Virus record (IMG/VR): IMGVR_UViG_3300032676_000591
Location: 1 to 31,603 of that record
Origin: a virus
DNA length: 31,603 nt
Direction: 5' to 3' (one strand)
The position numbers and the translations under genes are program-made. The notes under the pieces are model-generated. The model was not told the origin of the DNA. It made no database searches and saw only the letters and a program-made list of their open reading frames with translations. This document shows, in pieces, positions 31,082 through 31,603 of this stretch (within the stretch, counting starts at the first letter, position 1; every line of letters starts with the position of its first letter).

Positions 31082-31603
31082 TTAGGGAGAGTTTTTAAGA
31101 TGCGTCTGAATCGGACGCCAGATTTGCTTGAAGTCGAGGTTCAGTGTATTCCAATTCGATGGTACGCAGACTGCATCACCACCAGCCGTACGAAACGCTT
31201 CGACGTTTTTCGGATAATCGTCGATAAGTAATGCGCCGGGTTTGGCCATGAGATGTTTTGCAGAGCCGAACATACATTGTGGTGTGCGAATTTTAAAATG
31301 TGTTTGCAACCATGCTTTCTTTTCAACAATACAATGTGCTTTTGCAGACGGCGAAGTTGCAATGTAAATCGGAACTCTTAAGTCCTTAAGACAATCCATA
31401 AGCATGTGCGCCCAAGGCATTACATGCATATCACGCCAGAAGTTTTCGTTGTCGATCACTGTCCAAAAAGCATTAAGTGACATCTCAAACGGCACTTCCA
31501 TTGCAAATTCACCATAGTATTTAACATAGTTTCGATGACTAAGTTGTCGACCAGTGTATTCATTCAAGCGAAATAACGCGGCTGAGAAAAAATCGCTCAG
31601 CAC
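31082..31603 (-). CDS. HAD-superfamily phosphatase, 5'-nucleotidase-like (N-terminus outside window)
   Basis: This is a C-terminal fragment of at least 173 residues; the frame is open to the right edge, so the catalytic DxDxT motif near the N-terminus is not visible. What remains shows HAD motif II IYIATSPS, a lysine-containing motif III (EKKAWLQTHF), and motif IV GALLIDDYPKNVEAF with the metal-binding Asp pair, then GGDAVCVP. This resembles phage and bacterial 5'(3')-deoxyribonucleotidases, which adjust nucleotide pools. A polynucleotide 3'-phosphatase is an alternative. It is separated from the replication operon by the 181-base gap. Confidence 0.7.
   Translation of the reverse strand: MLSDFFSAALFRLNEYTGRQLSHRNYVKYYGEFAMEVPFEMSLNAFWTVIDNENFWRDMHVMPWAHMLMDCLKDLRVPIYIATSPSAKAHCIVEKKAWLQTHFKIRTPQCMFGSAKHLMAKPGALLIDDYPKNVEAFRTAGGDAVCVPSNWNTLNLDFKQIWRPIQTHLKNSP

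Noticed and set aside
1-31603. tRNA genes, CRISPR arrays or integrase/attachment sites
   Set aside because: No cloverleaf-like CCA-ended segment, spaced repeat array or recombinase gene was seen. The dispersed palindromes are 4-7 kb apart and are not a CRISPR.

Overview
This window is part of the genome of a tailed double-stranded DNA phage, most likely short-tailed (podovirus-like) and lytic. The evidence is a collinear virion block (large terminase, portal, scaffold-like protein, capsid protein, neck and tail proteins, then one 2668-residue internal virion or ejection protein), a lysis cassette beside the terminase, and an opposing block of phage replication and recombination genes. No integrase, repressor, tRNA, rRNA, CRISPR array or insertion sequence was seen. 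Both ends are cut inside genes. The code is standard, with TAA, TAG and TGA all used as stops. Start codons almost never have a Shine-Dalgarno sequence, and several follow A/C-rich leaders. This suggests a host with weak SD dependence such as Bacteroidota, which is an inference from leaders only.

Layout: 1-1262 is the end of a virion protein with a trypsin-like protease domain. 1264-2889 is a tightly overlapping lysis region: membrane protein, lipoprotein, holin-like protein, two overlapping frames, and a GH75 (chitosanase-like) hydrolase. 2913-7374 holds terminase, portal, a small linker protein and scaffold. 7418-13839 holds capsid and small to mid-sized virion proteins. 13844-21850 is the giant ejection protein. 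The strand then switches with a tail-to-tail gene overlap. From 31603 down to 21798, on the minus strand, are a HAD phosphatase fragment, a small beta-rich protein, a Sak4-like ATPase, two small proteins, an SSB-like protein, a ParB-methyltransferase fusion, two small proteins, a UDG-like/exonuclease/family-A DNA polymerase fusion, a phospholipase-D-fold miniprotein, an ATP-dependent DNA ligase and a DUF3987-type ATPase/helicase.

The most interesting signal is not a gene. A 15-bp imperfect palindrome, RTTAAKGCGCTTAAC, occurs six times (2894, 6868, 12216, 19172, 23639, 29235), always in the same orientation and 4-7 kb apart. At every copy the GC skew of the plus strand jumps abruptly from C-rich on the left to strongly G-rich on the right, then decays towards C-rich before the next copy. 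The result is a sawtooth. It ignores gene borders, since four copies lie inside ORFs in both strand orientations, and it keeps its direction across the switch in gene strand, so transcription does not explain it. The simplest model is that each copy is a fixed start or stop point of one strand's replication: a site-specific lagging-strand initiation site, a programmed single-strand interruption, or one of several unidirectional origins. The resulting single-strand exposure would be written into the base composition by cytosine deamination. The phage encodes proteins that could take part (ligase, UDG-like/polymerase fusion, DUF3987 ATPase, and a ParB-type DNA-binding domain), but which one reads the motif is unknown.
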